Source: Clostridium saccharoperbutylacetonicum N1-4(HMT)
Lineage (GTDB): Bacteria; Bacillota; Clostridia; Clostridiales; Clostridiaceae
Assembly: GCF_000340885.1 (NCBI RefSeq)
Contig: NC_020291.1
Coordinates: 5,953,501-6,017,500, forward strand
Length of the DNA: 64,000 nucleotides
Direction of reading: 5' to 3'
This document shows, in pieces, positions 10,411 to 20,317 of the stretch. Positions within the stretch are counted from its first letter, which is position 1, and the number at the start of each line of letters is the position of its first letter. Made by a program: the position numbers and the translations under genes. The notes under the pieces are model-generated. The model searched no databases and was not told where the DNA came from. It was given only the letters and a program-made list of their open reading frames with translations.

Positions 10411-11601
10411 TTATTTCTTTTGACTAAACAACCAATTAATAGCCTCTTGATTATTAAATGCTGGTACCCAAGCAAAATGATTATATGCAACATTTTTATC
10501 TACTGGCACTCCAGCTTTAAGCATATCTTCAGTTGAGTATTCTGTAAATTTAATATTGCTGCCTAACTCTTTTAGTCTATATACTAATGTTTTTGTTCCT
10601 ATAATATTATTGTTATATTTATATTGATCTTTTTGTCCATACATTGGAACTATAGGATCATTTGTTGCATGAAATGCCCAAATTGGTAAATTCTTAACTT
10701 TATCCATTAACGCTATATCTCCTTGTCCACATACAGGCATAGCTGCTGTAAAAAAGCCAGGATAAGTAGTAATTAATCCCCAGGTTCCCATTGCTCCCAT
10801 TGAACATCCTGCAACATAAATACGAGATTGATCTATATTAGGATATTCTTTCTCCAAACCTTTTATAATTTCAATTAAAGCTGGTTTCACTTTTTCTTCA
10901 TTCCAACCTAATTTTCCTGTAGTTGCCACATTAACCTTTAATTCAGCAGGCAATTGAGGTGCTACAACATAAGCCTTGTGAATAGCTTGTTGTGCATCAG
11001 AAGCAAAGCCTGTCACCATATCATTCGCTACTAATTGTGCTTCATTATCGCTTCCAATTTCTCCACCACCATGAAGGACTAAAACTAATGGAGCTTTTTC
11101 AGTGGTTTTAGGCACAAATAGTCGATAATTCAAAGTTTGAGTTGTATAACTTCCTTGATATGTTCTTTTTAAAAACTTATCTGCATCTCCTAAATCAAAT
11201 TTAATATTATCCTTGTTAAAATTAAGCTTAGAATTAGCATCACATACTATATTAAATTTTTGATTGTATGCAAATGCATCAAAACTTAAAGTAATCTTAT
11301 TTCCTTCTATTTTTATATCTTTAACTGCCTGTTTAGATATTTGAGTAGCTCCATTAACTACAGTTGGAAATTCTATATGGAAATCAGAAGCTTTGAAATT
11401 ATAATTTGATGCATCTTTAACTGTTATTTGAATTGATTTAACTTGATTTCCAAAATCACTTGTTGGAGCTGATGCTTCTATTTTTTCAATTTGATTATTA
11501 AGAGCAGTTCCAGCTGAATCTAAAGCTTTAGCTGCAGTTGAAAATGATAAAATTGCACACACTGTCAACATACTTACAAGTGGTTTTATAAATTTATTCA
11601 T
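10411..11601 (-). CDS. Secreted alpha/beta-hydrolase esterase with N-terminal Ig-like domain
   Basis: The 396-residue protein has a signal peptide (MNKFIKP, hydrophobic core, AKA cleavage). A beta-rich region (about 35-145) resembles the Ig-like domain that precedes EstA-type esterases. The catalytic domain has the oxyanion-region LVLHGGGE, the nucleophile elbow AGCSMGAMG (Ser), a predicted acid in HATNDPIVP and the His in AYNHFAWVP. This matches the predicted peptidase/esterase group COG4099 and polysaccharide-deacylating esterases. Removing acyl or feruloyl groups from plant glycans would fit the neighbours, but this is inferred from context. An AGGGGG ribosome-binding site precedes the ATG. 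A hairpin lies between it and the IIC gene, so it may be read by partial read-through or from its own promoter. Confidence 0.85.
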   Translation of the reverse strand: MNKFIKPLVSMLTVCAILSFSTAAKALDSAGTALNNQIEKIEASAPTSDFGNQVKSIQITVKDASNYNFKASDFHIEFPTVVNGATQISKQAVKDIKIEGNKITLSFDAFAYNQKFNIVCDANSKLNFNKDNIKFDLGDADKFLKRTYQGSYTTQTLNYRLFVPKTTEKAPLVLVLHGGGEIGSDNEAQLVANDMVTGFASDAQQAIHKAYVVAPQLPAELKVNVATTGKLGWNEEKVKPALIEIIKGLEKEYPNIDQSRIYVAGCSMGAMGTWGLITTYPGFFTAAMPVCGQGDIALMDKVKNLPIWAFHATNDPIVPMYGQKDQYKYNNNIIGTKTLVYRLKELGSNIKFTEYSTEDMLKAGVPVDKNVAYNHFAWVPAFNNQEAINWLFSQKK

Positions 11602-11684
11602 TTAAAGTTCCCCCTACATTTTTAAAATTATATATGGCTTTATTATTATAAAAGTAGTTCAAATTGTATATATGTAACCTTTTA

Positions 11685-11733
11685 AATAAACCCAATATAT
11701 CTAAGTGATTTACAAAGATATATTAGGTTTATT
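11685..11733 (-). terminator. Hairpin after the PTS IIC gene
   Basis: An 18-bp stem with one mismatch (11685-11702 with 11716-11733) lies 30 bp beyond the IIC stop. The flanks are AT-rich rather than a clean T tract, so it may be a weak terminator or an mRNA-stabilising hairpin. Confidence 0.6.
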
Positions 11734-11762
11734 ATATATTATTTATTTTGTAATTTTATCTA

Positions 11763-13070
11763 TTATTGTGCTGCTTGCTCATTCTTAACATTGATAGCAT
11801 CTTGCTTCTTGAAGAATGGTAAGTAAATAAAGAATGATATTGCCATAATTACAATTTGTAATAATGCTGTTCTCCATCCACCTAATATGAATCCTGAGAT
11901 TACTGGTGGAGTTGTCCATGGAACCATTACTCCTGTGAATAGTGGAACCATTCCTGTGGAAATTGCTAAATAAGTAAGTAAACTTGTTACCATTGGACTA
12001 ATAATAAATGGTATTGCCATAAATGGATTCATTACTATTGGTGTACCAAATGTAACTGGTTCATTAATATTGAAACATCCTGGTACTATAGCTAATTTAC
12101 CTAATTCTTTACTTTGTGCTGATTTACCAAAGATAATCATACATAATACAAGTCCTATTGTCACACCTGCGCCTGTCATACTAACAAAGTTATCTAAGAA
12201 TTGTTGTGTTACTATATGACCACCATTTGCTATTGTAAGTTCTTTTCCACTTTGAATTATAGCTTGATTTTCTAATGTATTCGAAGTTAATATTCCTGTC
12301 ATGATACCACCCACGATTGTTGAACCATGAACTCCAAACCACCATAAGAATGGGATTAAGAATGACATTACTAAAACTCCACCTAAAGAATCTGAAATAC
12401 CTTGTAATGGTGTTTGAATCACTTTATAGATTAATTCAATAAATGTTGTATTCATTCCATATTTAAGTACTGCATATAAAACTGTTGCACCTGTGATTAT
12501 AACAGCTGCTGGTATTAATGCTGCAAATGAATTTGCAACCCCTTGTGGAACGCCTGCTGGCATCTTAATTGTAATTTTCTTAGCCATAAACCATGAATAA
12601 ATTGCTCCAACAAGTAAACCAATGATGATAGCTGTAACCATACCTTTTCCACCAATAAAATCTTTATTGATAACATTTCCTACTGTTACCCCTTCAGGAG
12701 TTGTAACAGAAGCATTCATTGTTAACAAAAATACTACAAGTGCTATGATTCCTGATGATAAAGGTTCATGTCCATCGTTTTTAGCATATGTATATGCTAT
12801 ACCAACAACTGCAATAAGTGCTATTATAGCGAAACTAGAACCATAAGCTTGTAATAAAGGTTCTGTCCATCCCGCTCCCATCATACTAGCCATCCAATCA
12901 TTAAAAGGCTTATATGGAATTTGTGCTAATAATAGGAATATTGATCCTACCATGATTATTGGCAACGTATACAAGATACCGTCTTTTAATGCTACAATAC
13001 CTTTTAAGCCAACGAATTTCATAATTACTGGTATTACTTTTTCATTTAAAGTGCTTCCAAATGATGACAT
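11763..13070 (-). CDS. PTS system, lactose/cellobiose-type IIC permease
   Basis: The 435-residue integral membrane protein has about ten hydrophobic segments. It carries family signatures of cellobiose/lichenan-type EIIC: LKDGILYTLPIIMVGSIF near the N-terminus, WWFGVHGS in the middle and FNINEPVTFGTPIVMNP toward the C-terminus. It transports the sugar that EIIB phosphorylates. It follows the IIB gene on the same strand after a 247-bp gap that holds a hairpin. The AAGGAGG ribosome-binding site is well spaced. Together with IIA and IIB it forms a complete Lac-family PTS; the nearby GH1 and GH4 enzymes suggest cellobiose or other beta-glucosides as substrate. Confidence 0.94.
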   Translation of the reverse strand: MSSFGSTLNEKVIPVIMKFVGLKGIVALKDGILYTLPIIMVGSIFLLLAQIPYKPFNDWMASMMGAGWTEPLLQAYGSSFAIIALIAVVGIAYTYAKNDGHEPLSSGIIALVVFLLTMNASVTTPEGVTVGNVINKDFIGGKGMVTAIIIGLLVGAIYSWFMAKKITIKMPAGVPQGVANSFAALIPAAVIITGATVLYAVLKYGMNTTFIELIYKVIQTPLQGISDSLGGVLVMSFLIPFLWWFGVHGSTIVGGIMTGILTSNTLENQAIIQSGKELTIANGGHIVTQQFLDNFVSMTGAGVTIGLVLCMIIFGKSAQSKELGKLAIVPGCFNINEPVTFGTPIVMNPFMAIPFIISPMVTSLLTYLAISTGMVPLFTGVMVPWTTPPVISGFILGGWRTALLQIVIMAISFFIYLPFFKKQDAINVKNEQAAQ

Positions 13071-13263
13071 AATAATTCCTCCTTAAAATTAAATATAAGA
13101 TGATAAATATAAAACCGTGATATTAATATATAAATAATAATAAACATTTTGAATTTATTATTATCTTATTTAAAGCTGCATTCGCCTATGTAATTGTATA
13201 CATTTGACAATCAACAAATAACATAGCCATATACAAACTAAATAATAAGCTTTTATTATTTTG

Positions 13264-13302
13264 TGATATTTCCATCTAGCTAATGACTAAACGGAAATAT
13301 CA
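13264..13302 (-). other. Intercistronic hairpin between PTS IIB and IIC
   Basis: A 10-bp perfect stem (TGATATTTCC with GGAAATATCA, loop 19 nt) lies just after the IIB stop. It lacks a T tract on the minus strand. A processing or stability hairpin that sets different IIA-IIB and IIC levels is more likely than full termination. Confidence 0.55.
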
Positions 13303-13317
13303 TCAAATCGCACAAAT

Positions 13318-13626
13318 TTATTTTCCAGCTAATTTTAATGCAAAATCCAATACTTTTTGTCCATTCATCATTCCATAATCAACCATTGGTATAACGTCTA
13401 CTGGAATTCCTAATGGTTCACAGATCTTTTTAGCCTTTGCTAATGTGTACCCAACTTGTGGTCCTAATAGAGCAACCTGTACATTATCTAAATGCTTATC
13501 CATTTGTCCTTCTGGGAAAGCCTCTATATCCACTTCTATTCCTTTAGCCTTAGCTGCATCTTTCATCTTATTAACCAAAAGGCTTGTTGACATTCCTGCT
13601 GCGCAAAATAATCTAATTGTTATCAT
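13318..13626 (-). CDS. PTS system, lactose/cellobiose-type IIB component
   Basis: The 102-residue cytoplasmic protein matches the Lac-family EIIB domain over its whole length. The phosphocysteine is in [12 protein letters not shown] (Cys8), and [12 protein letters not shown] is the second conserved loop. It passes phosphate from EIIA to the sugar during import. It lies 42 bp downstream of the IIA gene with a good AGGAGG site, in one sigma-54-driven operon. Confidence 0.95.
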   Translation of the reverse strand: MITIRLFCAAGMSTSLLVNKMKDAAKAKGIEVDIEAFPEGQMDKHLDNVQVALLGPQVGYTLAKAKKICEPLGIPVDVIPMVDYGMMNGQKVLDFALKLAGK

Positions 13627-13668
13627 AATCTTTTCCTCCTGAAATATAAAATTATTTAATGAAATTTA

Positions 13669-13989
13669 TTACTTAATTAAAGTATTTACAATTTTTCTTA
13701 GTTCTATTATTTGTTCTATCAAATTTTTTTCTGTTATTGCCGTCATAAGATGATCTTGTGCATGTACAAACAACACTGACATATCTATCTTTTCACCATT
13801 TGCTTCTTTATGAAGAAACATCGTTTGACCATCATGAGCTTTAGCTAATGCATCATTGGCTAATTCCATTTCTTTATCAGCTTCCTCATAATTCCCTTCA
13901 TTTACATTGTTAAGAGCCATATAAGCGTGATTTTTGCAATCTCCAGCATTAATTATTATATTCATAATTGCCATTTCCATTTCTTCCAT
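13669..13989 (-). CDS. PTS system, lactose/cellobiose-type IIA component
   Basis: The 106-residue helical protein matches Lac-family EIIA. The conserved phosphohistidine region is LFVHAQDHLMTA, and the N-terminal helix pattern IINAGDCKNHAYMAL is typical. It accepts phosphate from HPr. It is the first gene of the operon, with GAGGAG 6 nt before the ATG and a leader of about 70 nt from the sigma-54 promoter at 14071-14086. Confidence 0.95.
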   Translation of the reverse strand: MEEMEMAIMNIIINAGDCKNHAYMALNNVNEGNYEEADKEMELANDALAKAHDGQTMFLHKEANGEKIDMSVLFVHAQDHLMTAITEKNLIEQIIELRKIVNTLIK

Positions 13990-14070
13990 AGTTAACTCCT
14001 CACTTTGCTTCTATATTTTTTATTTATTCAAATATCATTTTTGTTTTATTTATCTTATGCATATATACAA

Positions 14071-14086
14071 AGCAATAATCGTGCCA
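14071..14086 (-). promoter_or_regulatory. Sigma-54 (-24/-12) promoter of the PTS operon
   Basis: Read on the minus strand, TGGCAC-GATTA-TTGCT is a full match to the sigma-54 consensus TGGCAC-N5-TTGCW. The start of transcription is expected near 14060. The divergent LevR-like gene supplies the matching activator type. Confidence 0.9.
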
Positions 14087-14130
14087 AGTTTTTAATAATC
14101 AAAAAAATTTTTCAACTTTTTACAATCCCA

Positions 14131-14233
14131 GTGTTTTAAACGTTTTCGTGTCTTTCGATAATTATTGTAAAGGTTTTAATGTGTTTTATTTTTCATAAAA
14201 AGTATCGAAACACATTGTTAATGTGTTTTATTT
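14131..14233 (-). promoter_or_regulatory. Candidate upstream activating sites of the PTS operon
   Basis: This stretch, 45-150 bp upstream of the -24 element, holds ATGTGTTTTATTTTT (14179-14193), ATGTGTTTTATTT (14221-14233), the inverted box CGAAACACATT (14206-14216) and a related GTGTTTTAAACG. The first box also occurs upstream of the GH3 sigma-54 promoter. The arrangement fits enhancer sites of a LevR-type activator. Confidence 0.6.
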
Positions 14234-14236
14234 ATA

Positions 14237-14543
14237 GATATCCAATTTAAAAGTTTAACTTATAAATGGAATATACATGCATCATTAAGAAATTATAATC
14301 GTAACACTACACTAGAAATTAGATACATATTTGTGCAAGCGGCATATGAAATTAAGCTGTGATGGTTGTTAGTGGAAGGTTGTTCCATTTTCTGCTTGTC
14401 ATAAATTTATTTTAGGAACATGCAGAAATGGGTGCAACCTTCCACTTAGAACCTATCCAGCGAAAATTTCATTAGTCCGCTGGAATAAATATGTGTTTAA
14501 TTTCGGTAAGTTCCGCATATGTCTAATTCTCGCTTTGGATATC
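14237..14543 (+). repeat. Dispersed palindromic element, copy A
   Basis: A 307-bp element begins GATATCCAA and ends TTGGATATC, and its two halves pair along the whole length. The inner arm is a 12-bp perfect stem (AGTGGAAGGTTG with CAACCTTCCACT). TTTATA directly flanks both ends (14231-14236 and 14544-14549), which looks like a target duplication. It sits exactly at the edge of the last upstream activating site. It contains no coding frame. Confidence 0.85.
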
Positions 14544-14553
14544 TTTATAAAAA

Positions 14554-14608
14554 AATTGATAAGTTATTCGTGTACTTTAAAAAGTCCTTCACTTACAACT
14601 TATCAATT
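14554..14608 (-). terminator. Terminator of the LevR-like gene
   Basis: A 12-bp perfect stem (AATTGATAAGTT with AACTTATCAATT) lies 3 bp after the stop codon and is followed on the minus strand by a run of T's. Confidence 0.7.
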
Positions 14609-14611
14609 AAT

Positions 14612-17281
14612 TTAAATTCTTGGATTAAAAAAATTCATCAAACAACATATTTCTTCTTCTGAAGCATTTATTGAATACTTAGTATTAATTGGCATAAATG
14701 CATTTTTAACTATTTTATATAAATTCAAATTATCTTTAATATATTTATCTTTTCCTTCGAATTCAATTATAGTCTTTTTCTCAATAGACATATCTATCAT
14801 AGCAGCTATATGCAAGGTTATCCCAATAAGAATATTAGTACTTATATTAGTCTTCAATTCTTCTTCAATATTCTTAATAAATTTCTTTATATGTTTTAAT
14901 ACAGTTCTTCCATCACTGTTTTCTAGAGTATTTTCTAGAGTATCCTCCATTTTTAAATATGTTTCCTCAACATCAATAATTTTCTGCATACCACTAGTGC
15001 TTTGCCCATCTATTATTTGATCTAACATAAATTGAGGACTCTGTACCTCTAATTCAAAAGGACTTACAAAACAAATAATTTCATATTTTATGCTTAGTTT
15101 TTCAATTCTTTCATAGATGCTTTCTTTTCCAACAAGATTTATTGGAACAATGTCGAGCAATTTTTTATCAAAAGTCAGATTGCGTTCTAATAATTTCTTA
15201 AGTGTTTTAGCACCACCTTCACCAGTCGTACATACAGTAACTATCGCCAATCTCTTTTCTTCTTTTTCTTGTTTATGCTCCAAGGCATTTTCTTCATATA
15301 AACTGTTAACTTCAAGGGTTTCTCTATAAATTTCATCTAACGAATACCCCATCATAGACTTTCTAGTTGCCTCTAATGCATGCAGAGTACTAACAAGTGG
15401 TATTGTTCTTGTTTTTATATTAAATGTATTTTCTATTTCTTGTCCAAAGGTTGTTAAAGACCCCATATCCACCAAAAATAATATATCAGATTTAATTTCA
15501 TTTTTTTTAATATAATCTATAGTCTTTCCTAGTATGTTTTCTGGTTTTTCTTCTATAGGCGCATTAATTCCAACAACATTCTTTGTACCAAGAAGACTAT
15601 TCACTGCATCTGCCATTGAAGTTGCTGTGCTTACTCCATGTGCAATTACAATTACTAAAACATCATTTTGCTTATATTTTAAGCTTCCATAATTGTAACT
15701 TAAAAACATAGCAATAAAACCGGCTTCATCAATTGGCATATTTACATCTATAGCCCGATCTATTATCTTTAGAGCATCGACAGCAACATTGAATTCTTTT
15801 CTATGTTCTTCTCTTATACTGCTTAATTTAGGATTTACTATTTTTTTATTTCTTCTTATTCTATCAATTGAATTACTGATATGGACTGCTAATCCATAGT
15901 TTATTTTTTTATCTAGATTGATTTCTAATTCCTCTTCACAAAAATGAATAACTTCTTCTATAACATTCATAACATCTTTTTCTATAATGTTTTTAATATT
16001 AGACATATCAACCTTGCTAATATACTTTTTAAAATAATCTTCTATATCTCTTTCAATTTCCTCTTCGAGTTTTACCCCTTTAATTCCTCTTGCCTTAAGT
16101 TCATTTGTTCTTAAGTCTAACATTTCATAAATATTATCATCAGTTGCATTTTCTTCAAATATTTCTCTATCTTCATCTTTATCAAAAATAAAATATCTTT
16201 TATTTATATCAATTAATTTATTCCACAACTGTCTATGTTCTACTTCCTTATACAATCCTTCTCTAATATACGAAGGCAAATCTAAACTATTTATTTTTAT
16301 AGCATCTTTCTTATTCGAAAGAAAATCAGCATATGCTTTAGCACAAGCAAGCTGAATATCTGATTTTAGTTGTCCTATATTATTCTCACAATTATAAGAT
16401 AAGAATGCCTTTATGGAATTAATGGACACTGTAATACTTCTCCCAAGTCTTCCAGATTCCTCAAGCAAAAATTGTTTTATAAGATTAAATCTTTCTTCCA
16501 TACCTCTATTTCGTAAAGCAGGTATAGTTATAACCATAGGTATTCTTCTAGTGAAAGTTTTAAGCAAAGCAGCATTTGGATCTTCAGTTGTTGCTGTTAT
16601 TATAAGAACATTTGCACTTCTTTCACTATCTGTTTCTCCTAGTCTTCTATAAACTCCCCTATCCATAAATGTAAAAAACATTTCTTGTCCTTCAGCGGGT
16701 AACCTATGCACTTCATCTAAAAATAAAATTCCTCCATCTGCCTTTTCAATAAGACCTACCTTATCAAAATCCGCACCTGTATAAGCTCCTTTTTTTACCC
16801 CAAACAATTGTCCTAACAATAATTGGGGATTGTTTGCATAATCTGCACAATTAAATGTAATAAATGGACTTTCTTCGGACTTCACTTTCATTTCAATTGC
16901 ATATTTATAAATTAACCCTGCGAAAGTTGACTTACCAACACCAGTTTCCCCTAGCAGCAAAATATTCATCCCATTCGGTGGATATAGTATAGCTGCTTTA
17001 GCCTGCTCTACCGCTGAATATAAACTAGGATTAACTTCCGAAAATTTATTTATAACTGATATATCAGGGGGAACGTTTTCTTCATCCACAGCCATAAATA
17101 ACGTTGGCTTTCCTTTTGATTTAATTGCTTTTCCTTCACTCACCAATTTATTTAAATCATTACTTGCATTTGCTCTGCTAATGTTTAATTCTTCTGCAAT
17201 CTCCGATGCTGAAATTCCACTTGAATCCAAGTCCTTTTTTTCTTTAAGTTTCATTAGAATCAAATCAATTCTCTTCATCAA
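14612..17281 (-). CDS. LevR-like sigma-54-dependent PTS regulator
   Basis: The 889-residue protein starts with a winged helix (about 1-65; ISASEIAEELNISRANASNDL). An AAA+ domain follows, with Walker A GETGVGKST (111-119), GAYTGA (165-170) and Walker B GILFLDE (184-190). Then come PRD1 (YGLAVHISNSIDR), an EIIA-Man-like domain with predicted phosphohistidine near 548 (VIAHGVSTATSM), a EIIB-like segment and PRD2 (IGITLHIAAMID). This is the complete LevR architecture. It should activate the PTS promoter at 14071-14086, with activity set by PTS phosphorylation. The start is TTG (17281) or the next codon ATG (17278); the AAGGGGGT site is 7 or 10 nt upstream. It is transcribed in the same direction as the PTS operon and separated from it by a terminator and a repeat. 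Confidence 0.95.
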   Translation of the reverse strand: MMKRIDLILMKLKEKKDLDSSGISASEIAEELNISRANASNDLNKLVSEGKAIKSKGKPTLFMAVDEENVPPDISVINKFSEVNPSLYSAVEQAKAAILYPPNGMNILLLGETGVGKSTFAGLIYKYAIEMKVKSEESPFITFNCADYANNPQLLLGQLFGVKKGAYTGADFDKVGLIEKADGGILFLDEVHRLPAEGQEMFFTFMDRGVYRRLGETDSERSANVLIITATTEDPNAALLKTFTRRIPMVITIPALRNRGMEERFNLIKQFLLEESGRLGRSITVSINSIKAFLSYNCENNIGQLKSDIQLACAKAYADFLSNKKDAIKINSLDLPSYIREGLYKEVEHRQLWNKLIDINKRYFIFDKDEDREIFEENATDDNIYEMLDLRTNELKARGIKGVKLEEEIERDIEDYFKKYISKVDMSNIKNIIEKDVMNVIEEVIHFCEEELEINLDKKINYGLAVHISNSIDRIRRNKKIVNPKLSSIREEHRKEFNVAVDALKIIDRAIDVNMPIDEAGFIAMFLSYNYGSLKYKQNDVLVIVIAHGVSTATSMADAVNSLLGTKNVVGINAPIEEKPENILGKTIDYIKKNEIKSDILFLVDMGSLTTFGQEIENTFNIKTRTIPLVSTLHALEATRKSMMGYSLDEIYRETLEVNSLYEENALEHKQEKEEKRLAIVTVCTTGEGGAKTLKKLLERNLTFDKKLLDIVPINLVGKESIYERIEKLSIKYEIICFVSPFELEVQSPQFMLDQIIDGQSTSGMQKIIDVEETYLKMEDTLENTLENSDGRTVLKHIKKFIKNIEEELKTNISTNILIGITLHIAAMIDMSIEKKTIIEFEGKDKYIKDNLNLYKIVKNAFMPINTKYSINASEEEICCLMNFFNPRI

Positions 17282-17702
17282 CTAGTTACCCCCTTTTGAC
17301 ACTATTTTCTGTCATATATATTTGCAATTATTAATGGTGAATACTCAATATTCAATCAACAACTAATCTGGATATTTCTTTATCCCCTATCAAACCTTAA
17401 CTATTAAAAAAATAGAATGTTAATTGCAATATACCCCATTAACATATAAATCTTACCTTAATTATACAACCTTATGTATTTAAAACTCATTATTTAATTT
17501 ATATAGTAAAAACTATATCACATATTACAATTTTATTAAACAAAAAACTAGAAATATCCAAGGCACAAGCTAGAATCGAGTATTAATCTAGTGAAATTAA
17601 ATATATTATAATAATAACTATTTTTAATTTCTAATATAGATATACACTCTAATCCTAGTTAATGCACTTTGATACCAAAACACAAATATTATTATTTATT
17701 AA
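17282..17702. other. Intergenic region, no gene; possible decayed repeat remnant
   Basis: No coding frame is supported here. The sequence is very AT-rich and should hold the promoter of the LevR-like gene. ATATCCAAGGC (17554-17564) and CTAGTGAAATT (17588-17598) resemble, in order and spacing-reduced form, conserved pieces of the dispersed palindromic element read on its reverse strand. They may be an internally deleted remnant. Confidence 0.4.
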
Positions 17703-20066
17703 TTAATTTTCTTCAAAAATACAATAATTATCTTTACCTTTATTCTTTGCTAAATATGTTGCTTTATCGGCTTTAATATATAAATCCTGAAAATTTTCAC
17801 CATGTTCTGGATACTTTGCAATTCCTATACTACCAGATAATTTGTAATTTAAGAATTCCTTAGTAAAATTTGTCCTAAAGCCAAGCACTAACTGCTCTGC
17901 CTTCCTATAAATTAATTCTTCTGATTCTACATCTTTTAAAAACACTACAAATTCATCTCCACCTATTCTTCCAACAATAGAATTTTCACTAAAGATCTCT
18001 ATTAACATGGAAGACATATTCGTTAAAACAAAATCTCCAGCTAAATGTCCCAAGTTGTCATTAATTGATTTAAAATTATCTAAGTCTATTTGAAATAATG
18101 CTCCCATACTGCCCTTACTATTATTAATATATTCTTCAATAAGTCTTTCTGTTGTTCCTTTATTGTACAAACCAGTTAAACTGTCTCTTTCTGCTTTAAA
18201 TAAAAGTTCTTCATTTTCTTTCCGCTCTTTATCTATATCTATAATTATACCTATAGCTCTAGAAATATCCCCATTTTCATCAAACATAGCGGTAATTCTT
18301 ATTTTATGCCAAATATACTCATCATCTATTTTCATTCTAATTTCAGTTTCTTTATAAACTTCTCCAATAACTATTTCATTTAGCATTTTCCCAAATACCT
18401 TTTTATCCTCAATATGAATATAATCTGTATCATATAGTTTCTTTGTAGCATTTTCAAAAACTTGCTTCAAATTACTTCTATTTTTCAAATTTCCATAATA
18501 ATGAACAGTATCTTCCTTAACATTCCATTCAAATATTATGTTATCCGTTTGAGATGTGATTATTCTATATCTTTCTTCGCTTAATTTAAGTTTTTCTAAA
18601 GCTATTTTAGAATCATTTATATCCATTGCTACATTGTAGCTAAAGATTTTGCCATCGTTATCTTTAATTATTCGCCCCTTATCAAGCACCCAAATAACAC
18701 TTCCATCTTTGCGCTTTATCCTATACTCCACAGTAAATTTATCATCTTTACTTATTTGTTCGTCAATTTCTCTTTTAACACGCTCATGGTCTGCTTCATA
18801 AATTATGTCAAGTATATTTTTACCTAGTAATTTATTTAATTCACTCCTTTTATAGCCTATAATTTTTAGATATCCACTGCTCAAAAAGTCCATGTAATAT
18901 TTTCCATTTATTAATATATGTCGATGAACACCTCCAGGAATATTTGAGGTTAAAGATTTCAGCTGCCTATTTTTATCTTCAATATATTTTCTATTATTCT
19001 GTACTTCATCAATCAATTCATTAAAGGCTGTTGCTATTTCACCAAATTCATCCTTCTTATTATATATAAATCTATCCTCATAATTTCCATTTTTTATTTC
19101 TCCAATTGCTTTTAATAAACTATTAATTGGCTTCGAAAATTCATTTATTGTAAATGCATTTGCACTTATAACAAGTAGAAAAATTAATATTGAAAATATA
19201 CTTACTTCCTCTAAACTTTTATTAATAGGTTCTTTAAACTCAGCCAAATCAACATCACTTAACACTATCCATCCAGAGTTATTAATTTTTTTATAATATC
19301 CTATTTTTTCAATTCCATTTATAGTAAATTCTATAGTTCCTTGCGGTTTATTGTCAAATTCTATTTTTTCCCACTCCACCTGTAAATTACTTGACTTTAC
19401 ACTATTATTAATATTTTCTTTAAAACCACTGCTATTACTTGCTGCAGTAATTCCATTTTTATCTACTATTGTAATTTCACCACTCTTAAATAAATGTGCC
19501 CTACGAACAAGAGTATCAAAATAATTCATATTTATTACATTAACTATAAAGCCTTTATATTGGCCGTCAAAAAATATTGGACTTGCTATTATTGCACTTT
19601 TCATATAATTATTAAAATCATTTCCTTCTACAATATCTGTTATAACCAATTCACTATTTTCAAGTCTTTTCATTTCATCTTCTGACAAAGTAAAGTTTTT
19701 ATAGATATTATCTGTTGCTGCAATTATTTTACCTTGCTTATTAAAAAGCATTTGCCTAATTGAAAAGGAATCTTTATTAACTACATCATTAAATTTTTTT
19801 ATGTTTTCATCACTCATTACATTATTTGAATTTTCTAACAATTCTCTAACCACTAGAGAATCTGAAATAACGTTGTTATTATTTATATTTCGTTGAAAAA
19901 ACGCTTCAATACTCACAGCTTGATCGTTACTAAATGTTACTATATTTTGCTTAATCAGTTCCATGCCTTTGGTCTTAAAATTTGCAATATATATACTTGT
20001 CAAAACAATTACAGGTACTATCCCCCATAATGTAGAAAAAACAATAAATTTCCTCCTTACATTCAT
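17703..20066 (-). CDS. Membrane diguanylate cyclase (Cache-HAMP-PAS-PAS-GGDEF)
   Basis: The 787-residue protein has a transmembrane segment at about 8-27, an extracellular Cache-like sensor (about 35-280) and a second membrane segment (about 288-308). A HAMP linker (FSKPINSLLKAI), two PAS domains (about 375-490, RRKDGSVIWVLDKGR, and about 500-620) and a C-terminal GGDEF domain follow. The catalytic motif GRIGGDEFVVF is intact near residue 699, so it should make cyclic di-GMP from GTP. No RxxD inhibitory site is seen five residues before the motif, so strong product inhibition is not expected. The ATG start has GGGGTG 5 nt upstream. It lies alone between the PTS and choline regions. The signal sensed is unknown. 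Confidence 0.92.
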   Translation of the reverse strand: MNVRRKFIVFSTLWGIVPVIVLTSIYIANFKTKGMELIKQNIVTFSNDQAVSIEAFFQRNINNNNVISDSLVVRELLENSNNVMSDENIKKFNDVVNKDSFSIRQMLFNKQGKIIAATDNIYKNFTLSEDEMKRLENSELVITDIVEGNDFNNYMKSAIIASPIFFDGQYKGFIVNVINMNYFDTLVRRAHLFKSGEITIVDKNGITAASNSSGFKENINNSVKSSNLQVEWEKIEFDNKPQGTIEFTINGIEKIGYYKKINNSGWIVLSDVDLAEFKEPINKSLEEVSIFSILIFLLVISANAFTINEFSKPINSLLKAIGEIKNGNYEDRFIYNKKDEFGEIATAFNELIDEVQNNRKYIEDKNRQLKSLTSNIPGGVHRHILINGKYYMDFLSSGYLKIIGYKRSELNKLLGKNILDIIYEADHERVKREIDEQISKDDKFTVEYRIKRKDGSVIWVLDKGRIIKDNDGKIFSYNVAMDINDSKIALEKLKLSEERYRIITSQTDNIIFEWNVKEDTVHYYGNLKNRSNLKQVFENATKKLYDTDYIHIEDKKVFGKMLNEIVIGEVYKETEIRMKIDDEYIWHKIRITAMFDENGDISRAIGIIIDIDKERKENEELLFKAERDSLTGLYNKGTTERLIEEYINNSKGSMGALFQIDLDNFKSINDNLGHLAGDFVLTNMSSMLIEIFSENSIVGRIGGDEFVVFLKDVESEELIYRKAEQLVLGFRTNFTKEFLNYKLSGSIGIAKYPEHGENFQDLYIKADKATYLAKNKGKDNYCIFEEN

Positions 20067-20317
20067 GCTAACACCCCATTACCATATAATTAATAAATCT
20101 ATATATTAATTTTAACAAATTTTGATATTTTTTTATATATTTTTATTTTTTCTACATTATTGTATCTAATATTCTTTTATTATTTATTGAATTTTAACCA
20201 AAAATATTATTCATATAATATTTTTTCAAATATTATACTATGTATAATTTAAACTATACTTAAAAATTTATTACATATGCTTTGCTATTAGCTCAATTAC
20301 TAATTATCAACAAAAAA

